The notes beneath the pieces were generated by a model. That model was not told the DNA's origin. It searched no databases and saw nothing but the letters and a program-made list of their open reading frames with translations. Positions 1 to 6,014 of a stretch of DNA of 8,639 nt are shown here, piece by piece. The stretch is taken from the NCBI GenBank assembly GCA_947462495.1, contig CANHOY010000062.1, positions 1 to 8,639 on the forward strand. Direction: 5' to 3'. The position numbers were made by a program, and so were the translations under genes. Every line of letters begins with the position of its first letter. The stretch's first letter is position 1. Source of the DNA: Bacteroidota bacterium. GTDB taxonomy: Bacteria > Bacteroidota > Bacteroidia > Chitinophagales > Chitinophagaceae.

Positions 1-1
1 A

Positions 2-118
2 TCAGATTTAGAAACTGCCCCTGAAAAAGAACAAGTACAACTTTTACAAATTCACAAACATCTAAAAGAGGTAGAGCGTGAATTAACCCAATCTATTGGG
101 ACAGTAATTTTTAAATAA
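2..118 (+). CDS. dnaG: C-terminal fragment, probably DNA primase DnaG (5' end outside window)
   Basis: An open frame enters from the left edge, with its first full codon at base 2, and ends at TAA 116-118, giving 39 residues. The fragment is charged and helical (LQIHKHLKEVERELTQ) and ends in GTVIFK. From memory, that ending resembles the C-terminal end of Bacteroidota DnaG, the primase that lays RNA primers at the replication fork and whose C-terminal helices bind the DnaB helicase. If so, only the tail of the helicase-interaction domain is present and none of the zinc-binding or TOPRIM catalytic parts can be checked. It converges with the YdeI-like gene across a 55-bp gap holding a terminator hairpin. 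That this is a real gene end is well supported. The product name is a moderate-confidence recognition from a short tail. Confidence 0.55.
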   Translation, partial: SDLETAPEKEQVQLLQIHKHLKEVERELTQSIGTVIFK

Positions 119-123
119 GTTTC

Positions 124-150
124 AAAAAAAAGGCTCCAGTAAGGAGCCTT
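124..150 (-). terminator. Rho-independent terminator of the YdeI-like gene, possibly shared with the + strand gene
   Basis: A perfect 8-bp stem, AAGGCTCC at 130-137 with GGAGCCTT at 143-150, encloses a 5-base loop. Read on the - strand the stem runs straight into eight T residues (complement of A124-A131), a classic intrinsic terminator 24 bases past the YdeI-like stop codon. On the + strand the downstream run (AAAGTTATTT) is only weakly U-rich, so it may act less well for the convergent gene ending at 118. Confidence 0.9.
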
Positions 151-173
151 AAAGTTATTTAAATAATTAATTA

Positions 174-842
174 TTACTTCTCTGAAGGGTTGTTCTTACC
201 AGCTAATAGCTTTTCTAAAGTAGCTTCCAAACGTTTTTGTTTGGTTTCTTCTTTCTTAGCCCCTTGAATCCAACTTAAATATTCTTTTTGATTCAAAATT
301 GATAGAGATGTAAAGAACTCTCTCGCCTCTTCTTGTGCAGTAAATAATTTATCTAATTCAATAGGAAGTGCAATAAGGCGTTTTTCAAAATCGTCCACTT
401 TGATATCGGCCGACTTAAATTCAACAAAAGTTCTATTTCTATTTGGGATTTGATCTAATTTCTTAAAACGCATAGCCGTCCAAACATGGTCTAAGGTTAC
501 TTGCCTAACTGCCTCATATTCATTTTTTGATAATATCTCCCAACTAGCATCTCTATTTAAGTCAGAAACAATTTTAGAAGTTGTTTTTGGATAAGCGATC
601 CACAATTTGCTTTCTGGATGTAAAGCCGAAAAAACCTCTTTCAAAATATTGTTCAACTGTAATTGGTTGATAGCAAAAATTAATGCAAAGTCAATTTTAC
701 GTGCCTTTAACAAAGGGGTTAGGTTCTTGTTGTAAGATAACTTAGCAAACTGTTTTTCAACTGAAGATGGTAACCCTTGAACCAGTAAATTTTTCTCTTC
801 TTTCAACTGCAATTTCTCCAAAATATTCTGATTACCTGACAT
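174..842 (-). CDS. YdeI/OmpD-associated (OmdA) family protein with DUF3052-like N-terminal half
   Basis: This 222-residue soluble protein has no signal peptide or membrane segment. Residues about 158-216 match the OmdA (YdeI/OmpD-associated) pattern: LP.EL..LF, then EEAREFFTSLS, KEYLSWI, AKKEETKQKR and a leucine-rich lysine tail. Family members are annotated as bacteriocin-protection or OmpD-associated proteins, but their biochemical role is not settled. The N-terminal half, about 15-130, includes GLPSSVEKQF, LWIAYPKTTSK and DHVWTAMRFK, and looks like the DUF3052 type, also of unknown function. The start codon at 842 is preceded by an A-rich leader (TTTAAAAATTAACAGCT) rather than a Shine-Dalgarno site. 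The gene lies 56 bp after plsY on the same strand and is closed by the terminator at 124-150, so it is probably the last gene of a prmA-plsY-ydeI group. Family assignment is good; function is unknown. Confidence 0.85.
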   Translation of the reverse strand: MSGNQNILEKLQLKEEKNLLVQGLPSSVEKQFAKLSYNKNLTPLLKARKIDFALIFAINQLQLNNILKEVFSALHPESKLWIAYPKTTSKIVSDLNRDASWEILSKNEYEAVRQVTLDHVWTAMRFKKLDQIPNRNRTFVEFKSADIKVDDFEKRLIALPIELDKLFTAQEEAREFFTSLSILNQKEYLSWIQGAKKEETKQKRLEATLEKLLAGKNNPSEK

Positions 843-865
843 AGCTGTTAATTTTTAAAGGACGA

Positions 866-873
866 CGAAGTTA
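866..873 (-). promoter_or_regulatory. Weak candidate -7 element before the YdeI-like gene
   Basis: The - strand reads TAACTTCG, one base off the Bacteroidota -7 consensus TAnnTTTG, ending 23 bases before the ATG. No convincing TTTG -33 box sits at the usual distance, and the gene may simply be read through from plsY. This is a suggestion only. Confidence 0.25.
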
Positions 874-898
874 CGAAATTCTAAATGGAATGGACTAC

Positions 899-1534
899 TT
901 AATTACGCTTAATCCTGTTTTTGAAACTTGGTACCTTATTCTCCGTACCTTTTAGTAGTCTCCCGATGTTTTTTTGGTGGGTAATCACCACCATTAAAGC
1001 CACTATGATAGCGAAAAGGCGATAAACTGTTTCCCTTTCGTTAAAGATGAACAAAATAAGCACCATGAAAGCCACTCCGGCTAACATAGAACTTAATGAT
1101 ACAAAGCGGGTAGATAGTAAAGTGACTAAAAATACCACTAAACAGATCAAGGCCACCATAGGTTGTATGGCCAACGCCATTCCTAATAAAGTAGCGACGC
1201 CTTTACCCCCTCTAAAATTAGCCCAGATGGGGAATATATGACCCAAAATAGCCATCATTCCTAATGCAATCATAAAATTGGTTCGGGCCAATTCGTCGGT
1301 AAGGTAAAATGGAATAAAAATATATAAAGAGGTGGCTAATATACCCTTTGTTACATCCACCAACATCACCATACTACCCCATTTAGAACCTAAAATTCTA
1401 AACGTATTGGTAGCACCAGCATTTCCACTTCCGTAATCTCTGATATCAATACCAAAAACGGATTTACTAATCCAAACCGCAGTGGGTATAGAACCTATTA
1501 AATAAGCTAAAATAATAAGAATGATTTCTGTCAT
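899..1534 (-). CDS. plsY: Acyl-phosphate:glycerol-3-phosphate acyltransferase PlsY
   Basis: PlsY is an inner-membrane enzyme that transfers an acyl chain from acyl-phosphate (made by PlsX) to the sn-1 position of glycerol-3-phosphate, giving lysophosphatidic acid for phospholipid synthesis. The 211-residue length fits the family, and the three conserved cytoplasmic motifs are all present. Motif 1 is GSIPTAVWISK (14-24), motif 2 is GSGNAGATNTFR (35-46) and motif 3 is GHIFPIWANFRGGKGVAT (98-115). The GGKG glycines of motif 3 are intact. Hydrophobic segments lie at about 2-20, 52-78, 86-103, 117-140, 145-164 and 171-185, and the C-terminus is basic. The start at 1534 is the first ATG after a perfect TATATTTG element and lies 48 bp past the prmA stop. 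No terminator separates it from prmA, so it may be transcribed both from prmA and from its own promoter. Nothing is missing or unusual. Confidence 0.97.
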   Translation of the reverse strand: MTEIILIILAYLIGSIPTAVWISKSVFGIDIRDYGSGNAGATNTFRILGSKWGSMVMLVDVTKGILATSLYIFIPFYLTDELARTNFMIALGMMAILGHIFPIWANFRGGKGVATLLGMALAIQPMVALICLVVFLVTLLSTRFVSLSSMLAGVAFMVLILFIFNERETVYRLFAIIVALMVVITHQKNIGRLLKGTENKVPSFKNRIKRN

Positions 1535-1551
1535 ACTTTTTTCTTGGGAGG

Positions 1552-1559
1552 CAAATATA
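1552..1559 (-). promoter_or_regulatory. Candidate plsY promoter, -7 element TATATTTG
   Basis: The - strand carries TATATTTG, an exact match to the Bacteroidota -7 consensus TAnnTTTG, 17 bases before the plsY ATG in the 48-bp prmA-plsY gap. A TTTG -33 box is not clear: the nearest TTG on the upstream side (complement of 1587-1589) is about 27 bases away, longer than the usual spacing of about 20. The match is exact but the AT-rich context makes chance occurrence possible. Confidence 0.5.
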
Positions 1560-1582
1560 CAACCAAAAAAATTAATGTTTTG

Positions 1583-2479
1583 TTAACAATGGCGACTAAA
1601 CATTAAACTAACCCAGCCGTTAAGTGGTTGGGATTTAATAAAATTCCAACTATTATTTGTAGTTAATTTAATTATATCTTCTTGATCTTCAATAAGTAAG
1701 CCGCTTAAAACTAAAATTGAATTTAAGCTTGCTACTTGAGTAATTTCATCGAGATTGGCTTCAATGATATGCCTATTTACATTCGCTAGAATTACATCGA
1801 AATGGGCATCCTGCACAGCAGAAGTTACTTTTTCTATCTTAATACACTCAGAATCATTGTTTTGTATATTTTCTAAGGCATTTTCAATACACCAATCATC
1901 ATTGTCCACGGCTAAAACCGATGCCGCCCCTAATTTCTCGGCTAGGATGGCCAATATACCGGTACCTGTTCCAAAATCGTATACCGACTTCCCTGAAAAA
2001 TTGATCGATTCCATTAATTGTATCACAGTATAAGTGGTCGCATGGTGCCCAGTCCCAAAGCTCATTTTAGGCGTTATCTTAATATCATGAAGTACGGAGG
2101 GTTCAAAAGAGGGATGGAAATGAGCTCGAATACCTACAAAATTTCCTACCCTTACTGGCTCAAAATTAGACTCCCATAATGCATTCCAATTTTGTTCTTT
2201 AATAATTGATTTATAATAAGTTAAATTGTGTTTATTGAATATATTATTTAATTCAATTTCGATATTATTGACCTCGTATTCAGTAGCCAATATATAAGTT
2301 TTGCAATGACCTGCCCCTTTGCCTAATTCATTGGTCATTTCCACCCCATCATTAATGCCTTGGCTCGCTTCCTCCTCATTAAAACCGTCAAAACCAAGTT
2401 CGGATAACTGAGCCACCAGTATGTCAAACTGCTCCTGGTTGTCAAAATCGAAGGCTATTTGGATATATTCTTTGGTCAT
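1583..2479 (-). CDS. prmA: Ribosomal protein L11 (uL11) methyltransferase PrmA
   Basis: PrmA is a cytoplasmic SAM-dependent enzyme that trimethylates lysines and the N-terminus of ribosomal protein L11. At 298 residues it has the family's usual length. An N-terminal substrate-recognition domain occupies about 1-90, followed by a linker with the family signature QNWNALWESNFEPVRVG (96-112). The Rossmann-type catalytic domain shows ITPKMSFGTGHHATT (135-149), SAM motif I as VYDFGTGTG (166-174; many homologues have DxGxGSG), the acidic VDNDDWCIENAL (191-202) that would hold the SAM ribose, DVILANVNRHII (228-239) corresponding to the NANI catalytic-loop motif, and SGLL (259-262). The ATG at 2479 gives a complete N-terminal domain. 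The upstream 186-bp gap holds a promoter-like TATCTTTA, an unexplained hairpin element and the pnp terminator, so prmA appears to begin a new transcription unit continuing into plsY. Confidence 0.95.
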   Translation of the reverse strand: MTKEYIQIAFDFDNQEQFDILVAQLSELGFDGFNEEEASQGINDGVEMTNELGKGAGHCKTYILATEYEVNNIEIELNNIFNKHNLTYYKSIIKEQNWNALWESNFEPVRVGNFVGIRAHFHPSFEPSVLHDIKITPKMSFGTGHHATTYTVIQLMESINFSGKSVYDFGTGTGILAILAEKLGAASVLAVDNDDWCIENALENIQNNDSECIKIEKVTSAVQDAHFDVILANVNRHIIEANLDEITQVASLNSILVLSGLLIEDQEDIIKLTTNNSWNFIKSQPLNGWVSLMFSRHC

Positions 2480-2507
2480 GGGGTTGTTTTATGAAGTCTT
2501 CTAGTGG

Positions 2508-2515
2508 TAAAGATA
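2508..2515 (-). promoter_or_regulatory. Candidate prmA promoter, -7 element TATCTTTA
   Basis: The - strand reads TATCTTTA, one base (the last) off TAnnTTTG, 28 bases before the prmA ATG. prmA needs its own promoter because a strong terminator ends the upstream pnp unit. About 18-20 bases further upstream, the -33 region would fall on the ATTTAA stretch that belongs to the left arm of the inverted repeat at 2525-2598. Confidence 0.4.
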
Positions 2516-2524
2516 TAATTCTAA

Positions 2525-2598
2525 GATGATTAAATACTGATCTGAGTCGAACATTCGAGCACGCGCAGTGAGAGACGAAGATTAGGTATTTAATCATC
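2525..2598. repeat. 74-base inverted-repeat (hairpin) element between pnp and prmA
   Basis: GATGATTAAATAC at 2525-2537 is matched exactly by GTATTTAATCATC at 2586-2598, a perfect 13-bp inverted repeat. The fold continues inward in + strand RNA: 2538-2543 pairs with 2579-2584 (one G.U, G2585 bulged), then a tandem G.A mismatch, GTC/GAC (2546-2548 with 2574-2576), a second tandem G.A mismatch, and 2552-2555 with 2567-2570. The loop is GC-rich (2556-2566) compared with the AT-rich arms. On the - strand the wobble pairs become C.A mismatches, so the extended fold favours the + strand, although both flanking genes are on the - strand. It could be a REP- or MITE-like extragenic palindrome, an operator for prmA, or a small structured RNA. 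It is not the pnp terminator, which is separate. The repeat is certain; its role is unknown. Confidence 0.8.
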
Positions 2599-2613
2599 GT
2601 TTTATAGTAAACT

Positions 2614-2647
2614 AAAAAAGCCCTCCCGAATATCGAGAAGGCTTTTT
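2614..2647 (-). terminator. Rho-independent terminator of pnp
   Basis: On the - strand, GCCTTCTCGA pairs with TCGGGAGGGC across a 3-base loop, using two G.U wobbles, and is followed by TTTTTT. The same sequence read on the + strand has C.A mismatches at those two positions, which indicates the structure is maintained as - strand RNA. It begins 18 bases past the pnp stop codon. Confidence 0.9.
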
Positions 2648-2665
2648 ATTATAATTCTAATGAAA

Positions 2666-4822
2666 TTATCCTTGTTGTGGACCTCTATCTTCACGAGGCG
2701 CTTGCTCTGGACGAGGCAATAAAGCTTTATGACTTAATTTGAACTTCCCTGTTTTAGGATCCAAACCAACCAATTTCACTTTTACTACATCTCCTTCGTT
2801 AAAGATACCATCCATAGTTTCTAGACGCTTCCAGCTTATTTCACTAATGTGCAATAAACCTTGTTTGCCTGGCATGAATTCTACAAAGGCACCAAATTCT
2901 TTCACACCCTTCACTATCCCTTCGTATTCATCTCCTATTTCTGGAACAGCAACAATACCGTTAATCCATTTAACAGCAGCATCCAAGCTATCTTTATTTG
3001 CAGAGAAGATACTTACTTCACCATGGTTGCCCACTTCCTCAATATTAATAGTTGCACCAGTAGTTCTTTGCATCTCTTGGATGATTTTACCACCTGGTCC
3101 GATTACGGCTCCAATATATTCTTTATCAATAATCAACTTAACCATTCTTGGTGCATGTGGTTTCACATCTGCACGAGCAGCTGGCATACAAGCATACATT
3201 GCATCCAAAATATGTAAGCGACCTTTTTTAGCTTGAGACAAAGCTTCACGCATAATGTCCATGCTTAGTCCATCCACTTTAATATCCATTTGAACACCAC
3301 AAATACCATCACGTGTTCCTGTTACTTTAAAATCCATATCACCTAAATGATCTTCATCTCCTAATATATCCGTTAAGATCGCATATTTACCATCTTCTCT
3401 TGAAATTAATCCCATCGCCACACCACTCACGTGCTTAGGCATTGGCACACCAGCATCCATTAATGCTAATGAACCAGCACAAACAGTTGCCATAGAAGAT
3501 GAACCATTACTTTCCAATACATCTGAAACGACTCTCAAAGTATAAGGGAAGGATGTTGTATCTGGTAACATTTGTTTTAAAGAACGCATGGCTAAATTAC
3601 CATGACCTACTTCACGACGTCCTACTCCACGCATCATTTTTACTTCTCCTGTAGAGAATGGTGGGAAATTATAGTGTAAGAAAAATTTAGTGTATTCAGC
3701 ACTTGCCGCAGTCTCTTGCATTAACTCATCTAATTTAGTACCTAATGTAACTGTAGTTAAAGATTGAGTTTCTCCTCTTGTAAATAAAGAAGAACCATGT
3801 GGAGTTGGCAATGGATCTACTTCCATAGCCAATGGACGAACCTGATCTAATTGACGGCCATCTAAACGAATACGCTTGTCTACCATCATATCTCTTACTA
3901 CTTCCCACTTAAGGTCTTCGTAATATTTACCTGCTAATTTCTTTTGCAAGTCGGTTATTTCAGTTCCTAAATGTTCAATGATTTCTTTTTTCAATGCAGT
4001 AAAAGCATCGCTTCTTTCATGCTTAGCAGAACCCATTTCGGCAATCGCATTTACTTTTGCTTTTGCAAAAGCGTATACTTTATTTTTTATTTCTTCGTCT
4101 TGCTCTGGTTTTTTGTAATCACGTACTTCTGTAATACCTACTACTTTTCTTAATTCCGCTTGAGCTTTAATTTGTTTGCGAATGGCTTCATGTGCAATTT
4201 CTAAACACTGAACCAATTCTTCTTCAGAACATTCTTTTGCTTCTCCTTCCACCATCATCAAATTCTTTTCAGTAGCAGCAATTAAAAATTCAAAATCTGA
4301 AATAGCCAATTGCTCTTTAGAAGGGTTGATAATAAATTCACCCTTGATACGTCCTATACGAACTTCAGAAATAATTTCTTTAATAGGAATATTAGATACA
4401 GCCAATGCCGCTGAAGCAGCTAAACATGCTAATGAATCGGGCATTACATTTACATCGCTTGATATCAATGAAATAAGTACTTGCACATCGCACAAATAAT
4501 CTTCAGGAAATAATGGACGTAAAGCACGGTCAATTAAACGACTGGTTAATATTTCATAATCATTTAAACGAGCTTCTCTTTTAAAGAAAGAACCTGGGAT
4601 ACGACCAGCAGATGCAAATTTTTCTTGATAGTCTACACTTAAGGGGAAAAAGTCTTGTCCATCTTTAGGATCTTTATTAGCTACTACTGTCGCCAATAAA
4701 ATACAGTTTCCTTGTCTTACGGTAACAGCACCGTCTGCTTGACGAGCTAATTTTCCGGTTTCGATAAACACTTCCTGTCCAGGATTTATTTCGAATTTTA
4801 CTGATTTGGGTTGTGATAACAT
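2666..4822 (-). CDS. pnp: Polyribonucleotide nucleotidyltransferase (PNPase)
   Basis: PNPase is a trimeric, phosphate-dependent 3'-to-5' exoribonuclease that releases nucleoside diphosphates during RNA decay and can also add 3' tails. The 718-residue protein is complete. It has a first RNase PH domain (about 10-145) with FFPLSVDYQEKFASAGRIPG (58-77) followed by the RNA-path loop SFFKREAR (78-85). Next come the all-alpha domain (about 235-310) and the catalytic second RNase PH domain (about 318-550). A KH domain with GPGG (575-578) covers about 558-620 and an S1 domain about 630-700. The phosphate-binding SSS (441-443) is present, as are D491, D497 and K499, equivalent to E. coli D486, D492 and K494. 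The tail after S1 is short and rich in P, Q and R (LLPRPEQAPREDRGPQQG). It lies 103 bp downstream of rpsO, the same order as in E. coli, with a hairpin between them, and ends at a strong terminator. The ATG at 4822 follows an A-rich leader without a Shine-Dalgarno site. Confidence 0.98.
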   Translation of the reverse strand: MLSQPKSVKFEINPGQEVFIETGKLARQADGAVTVRQGNCILLATVVANKDPKDGQDFFPLSVDYQEKFASAGRIPGSFFKREARLNDYEILTSRLIDRALRPLFPEDYLCDVQVLISLISSDVNVMPDSLACLAASAALAVSNIPIKEIISEVRIGRIKGEFIINPSKEQLAISDFEFLIAATEKNLMMVEGEAKECSEEELVQCLEIAHEAIRKQIKAQAELRKVVGITEVRDYKKPEQDEEIKNKVYAFAKAKVNAIAEMGSAKHERSDAFTALKKEIIEHLGTEITDLQKKLAGKYYEDLKWEVVRDMMVDKRIRLDGRQLDQVRPLAMEVDPLPTPHGSSLFTRGETQSLTTVTLGTKLDELMQETAASAEYTKFFLHYNFPPFSTGEVKMMRGVGRREVGHGNLAMRSLKQMLPDTTSFPYTLRVVSDVLESNGSSSMATVCAGSLALMDAGVPMPKHVSGVAMGLISREDGKYAILTDILGDEDHLGDMDFKVTGTRDGICGVQMDIKVDGLSMDIMREALSQAKKGRLHILDAMYACMPAARADVKPHAPRMVKLIIDKEYIGAVIGPGGKIIQEMQRTTGATINIEEVGNHGEVSIFSANKDSLDAAVKWINGIVAVPEIGDEYEGIVKGVKEFGAFVEFMPGKQGLLHISEISWKRLETMDGIFNEGDVVKVKLVGLDPKTGKFKLSHKALLPRPEQAPREDRGPQQG

Positions 4823-4876
4823 GTTAATTTTTTTTAAATCTTTTCATTAAAGAATCGATAGTATATAAACGACTAA

Positions 4877-4901
4877 TCCCAACCGTGTTGTACAGTTGGG
4901 A
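4877..4901 (-). promoter_or_regulatory. Hairpin in the rpsO-pnp spacer (attenuator or RNA processing site candidate)
   Basis: In - strand RNA, UCCCAACUGU pairs with ACGGUUGGGA around a 5-base loop ACAAC, a 10-bp stem with one U.G wobble that would be a C.A mismatch on the + strand. It starts 24 bases past the rpsO stop. What follows (TTAGTCGTTTATATAC) is not a proper U-tract, so it is at best a leaky terminator. In E. coli the equivalent spacer carries a terminator and an RNase III-cut leader hairpin through which PNPase represses itself. A similar role here is inferred from position only. Confidence 0.6.
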
Positions 4902-4925
4902 CAGCCTATAATTTGTTCTTGTTGA

Positions 4926-5198
4926 TTATTTTCTTAAACCTAATTTTTCAATTAGCGCGCGGTAACCAGTTAGGTTATGTTTTTGTAAATAAACCAATAA
5001 ACGCTTACGCTGACCCACTAATTGCATTAAACCTCTTTGAGTTGAATGGTCTTTGTGATTCGCTTTCAGATGACCTGAAATATGCGCAATACGCTCGGTT
5101 AATAAAGCAACTTGTCCTTCAATTGAACCTGTGTTGGTTGCTTTTCCGCCAAATTCGGCAAAAATGCCTGCTTTTTTTTCTTTTGTTAATGTAGCCAT
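4926..5198 (-). CDS. rpsO: 30S ribosomal protein S15 (uS15)
   Basis: uS15 is a primary 16S rRNA-binding protein of the 30S platform and also forms an intersubunit bridge. The 90 residues match the family length (about 89). The signature runs through TGSIEGQVALLTERI (23-37), SGHLKANHKDHSTQRGL (41-57), VGQRKRLLVYL (61-71) and the C-terminal LIEKLGLRK (82-90). H43 and D50, equivalent to E. coli rRNA-contacting residues, are kept; the nearby E. coli serine aligns with T53. The ATG at 5198 is preceded by an A-rich leader containing a 13-base palindrome and, further up, a promoter-like TATCTTCG that overlaps the end of the lolA-like gene. It precedes pnp on the same strand, the widely conserved rpsO-pnp pair. 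S15 often represses its own mRNA in bacteria, so the leader structure is a reasonable place to look for that. Confidence 0.98.
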   Translation of the reverse strand: MATLTKEKKAGIFAEFGGKATNTGSIEGQVALLTERIAHISGHLKANHKDHSTQRGLMQLVGQRKRLLVYLQKHNLTGYRALIEKLGLRK

Positions 5199-5219
5199 TG
5201 TAAAACTTCTTTTTTTGTA

Positions 5220-5232
5220 GTTAACTGTTAAC
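5220..5232. repeat. 13-base palindrome in the rpsO leader (GTTAAC-1-GTTAAC)
   Basis: Two copies of the self-complementary hexamer GTTAAC (5220-5225 and 5227-5232) are separated by one base, so the unit is at once a direct and an inverted repeat. It lies 21-34 bases before the rpsO start codon, downstream of the candidate promoter, and would be within the mRNA leader. A DNA-binding site or part of an S15-binding leader fold are both possible; neither is shown. Confidence 0.5.
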
Positions 5233-5258
5233 CACGATTTTATTTTTTATTTCGGCTG

Positions 5259-5292
5259 CGAAGATACGTGGAAAAGGCGTAAATCAATCAAA
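5259..5292 (-). promoter_or_regulatory. Candidate rpsO promoter (-33 TTG/TTTG, -7 TATCTTCG)
   Basis: The - strand reads TATCTTCG (complement of 5259-5266), one base off TAnnTTTG. Upstream lie TTG (complement of 5285-5287) with an 18-base spacer and TTTG (5289-5292) with a 22-base spacer, bracketing the spacing typical of Bacteroidota sigma-ABfr promoters. The -33 side overlaps the stop codon of the lolA-like gene. The predicted leader to the rpsO ATG is roughly 55 bases. Confidence 0.5.
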
Positions 5293-5907
5293 AATTTCCA
5301 CGTTTTTTGGGTATTTCGTGCGATCAAATAGGAATAGCTTATCCACCAATACCACCCCATAGTTAATAGATACGACTTTTACAAAAGTGCTGTTATTGCT
5401 TTTATCCAAAATAGTAGCTGTGGAAAGTGCCGATTTTAGCTTGTCGATGACCAGGGTTACTTTTTGAAAATTTTTACGTTTATCTAAAGGTATAAGTTCA
5501 ATAGTAGCAAATGAATTATTTTGACTTAATAAGCTGTAATTGAAGTCTTTATCGTAGCTACCTGATAATAATTTTTGTGGGCTTAATGCCTGATCCGACT
5601 CCGATACATTTGACTTGGAAATGGTATTGACCCCGTCAAAATTATAAATATTGGCACCGTCACATAGGATCTCTGTCGACCCTTGCTTCAGCACATATTT
5701 ATCTCCTTTCATTTTTAAATTGATTGTTTTGGTCCCCAGGGCCTTCCCTTTGCTGTTTTTTGAAACCAACTGAATACTTGCCAAAACTCCTTTAGCCCCC
5801 TTTACTTTAGTCCCAATTTGATCCAAAATGGTCTTTGCCTGACTGTCTTTTTGGGCATTTACGCTTAGAATAGGCAAAAAAGCAAATAATAGATAGAGTA
5901 ATCTCAT
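5284..5907 (-). CDS. lolA: LolA-like outer-membrane lipoprotein carrier protein, periplasmic
   Basis: LolA shuttles lipoproteins from the LolCDE exporter through the periplasm to the outer membrane. The 207-residue protein begins with a signal peptide: MR, a hydrophobic core LLYLLFAFLPILSV, then NAQ, with likely cleavage after A18. No lipobox cysteine is present, so the mature protein is soluble. The mature part shows the LolA-fold pattern of short beta strands: MKGDKYVLK (66-74), CDGANIYNFD (82-91; usual form DGxxxWxYD), a proline-containing SPQKLL (109-114), and the family ending FLFDRTKYPKNVEIFD (192-207). Sequence conservation in LolA is low, so the call rests on the fold pattern, the length and the position directly after ftsK, a recurring arrangement in Bacteroidota. 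It starts 107 bp after ftsK with a TATTTTTG promoter-like element in the gap, and its stop overlaps the rpsO promoter region. Confidence 0.85.
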   Translation of the reverse strand: MRLLYLLFAFLPILSVNAQKDSQAKTILDQIGTKVKGAKGVLASIQLVSKNSKGKALGTKTINLKMKGDKYVLKQGSTEILCDGANIYNFDGVNTISKSNVSESDQALSPQKLLSGSYDKDFNYSLLSQNNSFATIELIPLDKRKNFQKVTLVIDKLKSALSTATILDKSNNSTFVKVVSINYGVVLVDKLFLFDRTKYPKNVEIFD

Positions 5908-5936
5908 TGTAATCGATTTAATAAGCTCGTATAGGA

Positions 5937-5944
5937 CAAAAATA
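5937..5944 (-). promoter_or_regulatory. Candidate lolA promoter, -7 element TATTTTTG
   Basis: The - strand TATTTTTG matches TAnnTTTG exactly and ends 29 bases before the lolA-like ATG. There is no TTTG at the expected -33 distance; that region is occupied by the inverted repeat at 5951-5980. The run of T also makes this the only U-rich stretch after that hairpin. Confidence 0.4.
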
Positions 5945-5950
5945 ACGCTT

Positions 5951-5980
5951 TAAGGTCTAATGGCCTTTTGAATGACCTTA
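5951..5980. repeat. Inverted repeat TAAGGTC-N16-GACCTTA in the ftsK-lolA gap
   Basis: A perfect 7-bp inverted repeat (5951-5957 with 5974-5980) has a 16-base loop and sits 34 bases past the ftsK stop. In - strand RNA it would be followed by AAGCG and then TTATTTTTG, a poor U-tract, so it could be a weak ftsK terminator. It also lies across the -33 region of the candidate lolA promoter, so a protein-binding operator is an alternative. Confidence 0.45.
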
Positions 5981-6014
5981 TAGAGTAGAAAATTAATAAA
6001 AGAATAACTTAGAG

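Noticed and set aside
2525..2598. Possible tRNA or tRNA remnant: 74 bases long, and the - strand contains GTTCGACTC, resembling a T-loop.
   Set aside because: The bases around the T-loop-like motif do not form a 5-bp T-stem. The terminal stem is 13 bp rather than 7, and no D-arm or anticodon arm can be placed.
2739..3236. 165-codon + strand open frame (and an overlapping one at 2861-3217) inside pnp.
   Set aside because: It is antisense to the KH/S1 and catalytic regions of PNPase, with S/P/T-rich low-complexity translation typical of a reverse-complement shadow.
4913..5194. 93-codon + strand open frame opposite rpsO.
   Set aside because: It lies almost entirely antisense to the highly conserved rpsO gene and its translation resembles no known protein.
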